Positions 58,184 to 64,000 of a DNA stretch of 64,000 nt are shown piece after piece. The stretch lies in the NCBI RefSeq assembly GCF_021347895.1, contig NC_067134.1:27750152-27814151 (forward strand). Direction: 5' to 3'. A model generated the notes under the pieces. It was not told where the DNA came from, did not search any database, and saw only the letters and a program-made list of their open reading frames with translations. Numbering within the stretch: position 1 is the stretch's first letter; every line of letters starts with the position of its first letter. The stretch comes from Acanthochromis polyacanthus. Taxonomy: Eukaryota; Chordata; Actinopteri; Pomacentridae. A program made the position numbers and the translations under genes.

Positions 58184-58917
58184 TGATGGACCAATGGACA
58201 TGTGTTTGACGAATGGACATCTGTTGGACCAATGGATATGTGTTGGACAAATGGACATGTGTTTGACGAATGGACATCTGCTGGACGAATGGACATGTGT
58301 TGGACCAATGGACATCTGCTGGACGAATGGACGTGTTGGACGAATGGACATGTGTTGGACGAATGGACATGTGTTGGACGAATGGACATCTGTTGGACCA
58401 ATGGACATCTGTTGGACCAATGGACGTGTTGGACCAATGGATATGTGTTGGACGAATGGACATCTGTTGGACCAATGGACATGTGTTGGACCAATGGACA
58501 TGTGTTGGACCAATGGACATGTGTTGGACCAATGGACATGTGTTGGACCAATGGATATGTGTTGGACGAATGGACATCTGTTGGACCAATGGACATGTGT
58601 TGGACCAATGGACATGTGTTGGACGAATGGACATGTGTTGGACCCATGGACATGTGTTGGACCAATGGACATGTGTTGGACGAATGGACATCTGTTGGAC
58701 GAATGGACATCTGTTGGACCAATGGACATGTGTTGGACCAATGGACATGTGTTGGACCAATGGACATGTGTTGGACCAATGGACATGTGTTGGACGAATG
58801 GACATGTGTTGGACGAATGGACATGTGTTGGACCCATGGACATGTGTTGGACCCATGGACATGTGTTGGACCAATGGACATGTGTTGGACCAATGGACAT
58901 GTGTTGGACCAATATAA
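58184..58917. repeat. 19-bp minisatellite, about 38 units
   Basis: The unit is ATGGACATGTGTTGGACCA with variants GGACGA/GGACCA/GGACCC and CATGTG/CATCTG/TATGTG. Two units are shortened to 16 bp (at about 58325-58345 and 58420-58438). No stop codon occurs in any frame, so frames of 215-262 codons open on both strands; these are not genes. Confidence 0.95.
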
Positions 58918-59110
58918 TGTATGGATTTTATTTTATTTATTTATTTTTTTAATTGTGTGGAAATTGAGGGTTTATGGTTGGATGGCCTAGGGGAGGTGGA
59001 GTGGGGGAATGGTGGGTTGCATGGTTTATTCCTTTTTGCCACTCTATGTACGGATATATTGTTGGATAAAAGAAAATCTAATAAATGATAAGTATCAAAA
59101 AAAATTCAAG
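58918..59110. other. AT-rich segment, possibly a retroelement tail
   Basis: TTTTATTTATTTATTTTTTT and CTAATAAATGATAAGTATC-like sequence suggest the end of a non-LTR element. Not assigned. Confidence 0.3.
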
Positions 59111-59500
59111 AGTTCACAAGGAAAATTGTGACTTAAAAGCAAAGATTTGGATGAAAAAACAGCTCATTGTTGCTTTAAATCCTTTATTAATAGTGTGGAC
59201 CTCTGTGGTGTGGCACATGTTCAGAGTCTCTGCTTCCTTAATGACTCTCTGACTTTCATTTTTCCTAAAATCCTGAGCCTTGACGCCCAGGGGACAGAAA
59301 ACAGGTGAGAACTTGTTGCTTTTAGCTGCAGGGTTAAACGAGTCGGTGCAGAGGGAACAAAGACGTGTTCTTGTGGCCACGTTGCATTCTGGTCCACCGA
59401 GACAACGGTGGGATGAGGAAGTGGTACGTCTGCCTCGGCTTTGATGGATTCCTTCCTGTGGGACCGTTGATCATCGATGAAATGGTGCATCTAAAGAGAA
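59111..59500 (-). other. Possible terminal exon on the minus strand (weak)
   Basis: Read on the minus strand, TTTTCTCTTTAG ends at about 59491 and looks like a splice acceptor. It is followed by an 89-codon open frame (59221-59490) with moderate GC and an ATTAATAAAGG signal near 59185. I recognise no domain, and the frame may be fortuitous. Confidence 0.2.
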
Positions 59501-60069
59501 AACATCTCACTGGGATTCATGTCTCAGATGTTTTTGGTTTTTAATGTTGTTGGTTTCTACCCTGCATGTACTGGCATGTCTGTGTGATGGAAGTCTGGTC
59601 TGAATCCTCACTGGGGACTGAGCTAACGCTTGTCTGTAGATGGTGAAATGTCACAAGGAGCCTCATGGAAAGGAAAACAATGAATTTGCTTTTACACAAG
59701 ACAAGTTCGAGAACAAGCTAGCGGCTAAGTGCTGAGAGAAGGTGTGTTTAAGTGATCTGAGGAGAACTGATGGTGTTTTAAAAGCAGGAAGCTCTCACTC
59801 ACAGCGAGTATTGATCTGAGCTGAAGTTAACTGATGCATTAGAAACTACTCAGATTGACGGTGAGGCGTCTGTCATTAACACACTGATGTTTGACAGTCA
59901 CTCTGACTGCCACCAGGGGGAGCAACAGTTCCACACTGCAGGTTTGATTCTTCTGGCTGATATATTTTGAATTGAGCAGCGTCCCTGGTGGCGTTATTGT
60001 TAGCTACTTTACCCGTGTAGTCCGGTTGTAGGAGCATTTTGGAAATAGGACAGGACAGATCTTGAACCA
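59501..60069. other. No gene seen; contains a candidate CTCF motif
   Basis: Single-copy-looking sequence; see the motif at 59910-59923. Confidence 0.4.
59910..59923 (+). promoter_or_regulatory. Candidate CTCF site
   Basis: CCACCAGGGGGAGC differs from the CTCF core by one base. Binding is inferred only. Confidence 0.3.
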
Positions 60070-60300
60070 ACAAAGGATCAGTCCTCCGTTGGTTCATATC
60101 CTACCTCTCAGCAAGATCCTTCAGAGTATCTTGGGTGGGGAGAAGTGTCTGAACTTCATTCTATCCACAGGGGTTCCTCAGGGATCAGTACTCGGTCCTC
60201 CTCTTCTCTATATACAACCTCACTTGGTGCAATAATTAACTCTCACGGCTTCTGATGCCATTGCTGTGCTGATGATAACCAGCTCCAGGTTGTTTTTTCT
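60070..60300 (+). pseudogene. LINE reverse transcriptase fragment (GVPQGSVLGP and ADD blocks)
   Basis: RWFISYLSARSFRVSWVG precedes STGVPQGSVLGPPLL in a shifted frame. After a gap, CCADDNQLQV stands where YADDTQLY is expected. The order is that of L2/Rex-like non-LTR reverse transcriptases. Frameshifts and stops make it dead. Confidence 0.8.
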
Positions 60301-61172
60301 CTGTTCTAAAAGAGGTTCTAAAGGTGTGGTTCCACGGCCCAAGAATTTTCAGCCATGAGGAGAAGGCAGAAATAATGAGTCAAAGGGGAATTAATCCAAC
60401 CTGTTTTGTGTATTTCCATAACTGGCAGCCATAGTTCTGCTGCTCTGCACAGAGAAGCTGTTTCTGCTAACGTCTTAGAGCTGAGTCATACTTCTGAGTT
60501 AAATCCGTCTCAGCTCACTCAGCGGGATGCCAGAGCTAACACGTCGTTCAACAAGGCAGAGCTAGCATGTACCAGTACGTACCAGTATCTCTGCAAGGTC
60601 AATCACTGCCTCGTTTACTGAGAAGCTATTTGCTAATCTGGCTAATGGGTCTGTTCAGAGACTGGATCTGATGAAGAATTTGCTCTCAGACGGCATACTG
60701 TTCAGGCTGAGGCACATTAATGTTATCTCGGGTTATTTCAAGGGGATTAAACGACGGGATTTCACAGGAAGGTGAGCTAAAACGGGAAACCAGTTCAGTC
60801 GGAGGAGACGCGGATCTCGTGAGGTTATGGAAAGATGGCTGCAGGAGAAGCTGCATCAACAATCGCATTCTAGGATAGATTTAATATGACAGGCCACGCT
60901 CCATTTTCATTCATTGCAGCAGGGACTGAGGTCAGCAGAGCAAAGATCCCAGAGAGCTCATGACCTGGTCCCTGTGGTTTACAGACGTCACCTCATGACT
61001 CACTATCTGCTTCTATAATGAAGCAGGAGATTAAAATGGAGGACTTCATGCATGCAGAACGTGTGCTGTTCCACTGAGCAGCTTCCAAGGTCAAAGAGCT
61101 GCAGCAGGCATGGATGAGGTTTCACAGGAGGTTTGATGTGCATCCAGACCAGCCTGCACGTTTGATTTAAAC
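60301..61172. other. No gene seen
   Basis: Single-copy-looking sequence of moderate GC. Confidence 0.4.
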
Positions 61173-61669
61173 CGGGAGTGTGAAACTGATTTTAGCCCAA
61201 AACATTTAGTCACAGCTATCTGGAAATGAATGATGCAGTATTTTATTTTGTGGTAAAACAACAAAAGTCAGACAAAAAAAGGACAAAAAAACAACAAAAA
61301 CAAGGTAAAGTATTAAAAAATGAGACACAAAGCGACAAAAAATGGACAAAGACCAAAATGAGACAAAAAACAACTAATAAAGCAAAACCCAGAATGACAA
61401 AAATGAGAAAGAAAACGACAAAAACAAACAAAAAGTCAGACAAAATGACAAAAACGAGACAAAAATTGACAAAAGAACAATGAACAATCTAGTATTTTAC
61501 TTTATGATCAAAACAACTTGTGAAGATGTAGACATGATTTTGAATTTATAGTTTTACTAAGTTACAATCTGCAGTTAATGTCTTCTCTGTAATTTTTACA
61601 CTTTGAGGACCGGATTGGACCCTCTGGAGGACCACTTTTGGACCACGGGTCGCATGTTGGACACCCCTG
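61173..61669 (+). mobile_element. hAT-like element with short GACAAAA array, copy 9 (both ends kept)
   Basis: The left end (CGGGAGTGTGAAACTGATTTT) and right end (TTGGACACCCCTG) are kept. The flanking octamers ATTTAAAC (61165-61172) and GGTTAAAC (61670-61677) match at 6 of 8. The array is only about 235 bp, so this is the shortest complete copy. Confidence 0.85.
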
Positions 61670-62239
61670 GGTTAAACAGACGGCTGTAAATGATTCAGGA
61701 ACATCTTCTTCATCAGTGAAACATTAGCGAGGGTCTCATCTTTACTCCAAAATGACAACATACTTCAGCAAAGTCATCATAGAAAACAATCACCTTGATT
61801 CCTGGAGTCGTATTCCTGCTATTCAGCCTCACAGAGCTCTACGCTAAACACAAGCCGAGTCACAACTGGCCCGTAGAAACTTAAATTAACTCTAGAAAGT
61901 CTCGGTAATGGACTTACTCAAGGCCAGCCACGGCGCTCAGAACTTAACAGTCCTCAGTGGTGATCAGTAATGTTTTCTAATTGTGGTTTTTATCAGGTGT
62001 ATTCACAGAGAAACTAACAGTCCAGATTAAGAGGAAATTGAATTCAGTTTTAATAGATTCGTAATGTATTCATTCATTCTGTGCAGAACACTGGATGTTG
62101 GTTATCAGCAATCAGGACATGTGAAGGTCACCTATGGGGCACAAAGCGATGGGAAGGTGTGAAGTTAGAATGAAAAGCTTTAATAAAAGGATCCATAAAC
62201 TGCTCTGAAAGATGCTCTATACACATGACATTAACATGA
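61670..62239. other. No gene seen
   Basis: Single-copy-looking sequence. Confidence 0.4.
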
Positions 62240-63105
62240 TGCGTCTCATTTTAAAACGCTCAATGAGATTAACTCGGTTAGTTTCCAACTTTTCTCCAAC
62301 AATATCCATTCAAAAGGTGCAGAGTAAACTAGACGAGCCCCCAGTAGATGGCAGAACCACGCCCATGCATGATACTCTGTATCAATTTTGATCATCGTAC
62401 GTATCTCCCTTCCTCCTTGATCTGCTGACCTGTAACTCCACAACTGAGCAGGGGACCTTAGACTGATCTTCAGTGCCAAGTTTGATGATCCTGACTTCAG
62501 CACTTGCAGAGATATCTGAACGGACATACACACATACATACTTACCCAGCCAGATACCGAAGCGAATGCAGTAACCCCGATGACGTACGTCAGGCGTGGT
62601 TTACAAAAGCCTTTCTACCCCGTGACCTTGCGCTGAGCACAGGCATGTGTTCTGCATGTGTACATTATGTACAGATACTGAATCACATGACCTAAATATG
62701 TAACAGGCGGCGGGAATTGATGGGACTCAGAAACACCCCCACAATGTAATCAGTTGTTCCTTGGATCATTTCTGATGGATAAGTCCTGATAAGTCCTCAG
62801 CGGTGGATTTGTAGTAGGATCACAATCAGCCGATATAGTGTTTACTTGTTGTCATGGCTACAGTGACCCTGTGCCACTATCTCGCAATGATACAGGAATC
62901 TTGAACAAATCAGTGGATCCAGACTATAAGCTGCATCACTGCCAAAATCTAATCACTTGGTCCTTGTCATTTCTGAGCTTCAATGAAAATTTCATCCAAA
63001 TACGTTTTCTGTTTTTGTCTGTTTTTGAGTAATGTTGGTAACAGACAGGCGGACAAATGTACACTAATCATCAGATAACTCCGCTGTTCCTTGGTGGGGT
63101 AATTA
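62240..63105 (-). mobile_element. GGATCCAC-core dispersed repeat, longest copy (inverted)
   Basis: On the minus strand the blocks follow the order of 13190-13700 and continue beyond it through ATCTCTGCAAGTGCTGAAGT and ACAGAGTATCATGCATGGGC. It is the fullest copy here and shows no coding capacity. Confidence 0.6.
62341..62354 (+). promoter_or_regulatory. Candidate CTCF site within the repeat
   Basis: CCAGTAGATGGCAG fits the degenerate CTCF consensus at all 14 positions. It is carried by the dispersed repeat. Confidence 0.3.
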
Positions 63106-63855
63106 CTGAAATTTTAAATTGATATCTGATGTACTGAAGAGCTACACTGATGTACTTCACCAAATGTGCCTCAGGTTAGCAGCTGCTCTTCAAATCTTTT
63201 TGAGTATGTCACATGTTTCATGAGTTTGTACACTTTAATCTTGACTGATTCCATATGGACCAGTCTCACCGGCTCCAGTTTTTGCCCCGTCATGTTCACA
63301 TCTATCATCTGCATTTGGGTCATAGAGCTCTCAGCTTGTTTTTCAAAAAGTAACACAACCAGTGATGTTTTAAAACCCCAGATCATCATTTAATAAAACA
63401 ACCAGCTCTGAATCCTCAAAGAAGCTTTTAGATGGCCACAAGAGTCTTCCAGGACTCCGGAGAACAGCTACAAGTGCATTCAAAAGGATTTTCAATCGTC
63501 ACTGGTTGAATTATTAAATTAGTTTTTTTTTTTAAAGTACTGGTTGGCTGTTAGATTCAACAAAATCAATTCACGTTGTTTGTATTTTTCAAGCAGCTGA
63601 AACATGAAGCTGACACGGAAATGGCGAAAATTGTTTTTCCTTTAATGGCTACTTGAAGTCGGCTTCAAAATCAACACAATCACTATATGATATGACATTA
63701 AAATGTCATATTTTATGGCAGAAATTAATTTATATGAGTGGATTGATAATGTGTACAGCAGGTTTGCATTTCAGTACAATTTAAATATGTGAGTTGTATG
63801 AAAATTGACCTCTCATACAGTTGTCCTGAAGAGGGAACTTAGTTAAAGGGGATGT
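63106..63855. other. No gene seen
   Basis: AT-rich sequence without recognised features. Confidence 0.4.
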
Positions 63856-64000
63856 CAAACTAGCACTAGCCGTGTGGGCACGTCACAGCTAGCACTAGCC
63901 ATGTGGGCACGTCACAGCTAGCACTAGCCATGTGGACATGTCAAGCTAGCACTAGCTATGTGGGCATGTCAAAGCTAGCACTAGCTATGTGGGTATGTCA
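63856..64000. repeat. 29-bp tandem repeat running off the window edge
   Basis: GCTAGCACTAGCYATGTGG begins at about 63860, 63889, 63918, 63946 and 63975 (step 28-29). Five units are visible and the fifth is cut by the window end. Confidence 0.9.

Noticed and set aside
58137..58990. Six overlapping frames of 215-262 codons
   Set aside because: They are six readings of a 19-bp minisatellite without stop codons; no start context, domain or composition supports a protein.

Overview
This window looks like percomorph teleost nuclear DNA. The evidence is its AT-rich, intergenic or intronic character, one vertebrate glycosyltransferase gene, and a dense load of fish-type transposons: Tc1/mariner, hAT, PIF/Harbinger, TTAA-flanked piggyBac-like elements and fragments of LINE reverse transcriptase. 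No prokaryotic feature, CRISPR array, rRNA gene or intact tRNA gene is visible. Species cannot be named from the sequence.

The only convincing cellular gene is B3GALT1 (beta-1,3-galactosyltransferase 1) on the + strand at 37480-38464. Its whole reading frame lies in one exon, as in other vertebrates. A good splice acceptor sits at 37205-37218 and polyadenylation signals lie downstream. The frame is broken by two single-base deletions, at about 38152 and about 38406. All three segments are otherwise fully conserved, so an assembly error or a very recent lesion is likely. Much of the 37 kb to the left may be a 5'-UTR intron of this gene, but no upstream exon could be identified.

The rest is repeats layered on repeats. 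The dominant theme is a non-autonomous hAT-like family with CAGGGGTGTCCAA-type ends and 8-bp target duplications. Its interior has been replaced by arrays of short GACAAAA/TTTTGTC-like units. Copies lie near 3.5-5.1, 9.4-10.3, 19.4-20.3, 25.3-26.6, 29.5-30.2, 31.1-32.2, 34.8-35.8, 45.2-46.1 and 61.2-61.7 kb. Related arrays without recognisable element ends lie near 52.8-53.1, 54.4-55.5 and 56.2-57.5 kb. A second satellite lineage (AAAATGATCC/GGTCATTTT units) occupies 21.1-21.6, 23.5-24.3, 25.7-26.2 and, with an 889-bp higher-order repeat, 49.6-52.3 kb.

Other structures are: a 752-bp almost perfect fold-back element (1739-2490); palindromic MITEs (5848-6121, 39915-40235); a 56-bp AT-rich satellite bracketed by a direct duplication (14878-15854); Tc1-like copies, some nested; an internally deleted THAP/YqaJ-type Harbinger relative (27507-28405); a Harbinger-like MITE with TTA duplications (28458-29048); a hAT MITE with a perfect 8-bp duplication (40689-41387); a degenerate Tc1 transposase interrupted by a LINE tail (42637-43481); a 19-bp minisatellite open in all six frames (58184-58917); and a 29-bp repeat running off the right edge. 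Intervals listed as 'no feature' are mostly single-copy sequence that I could not assign.
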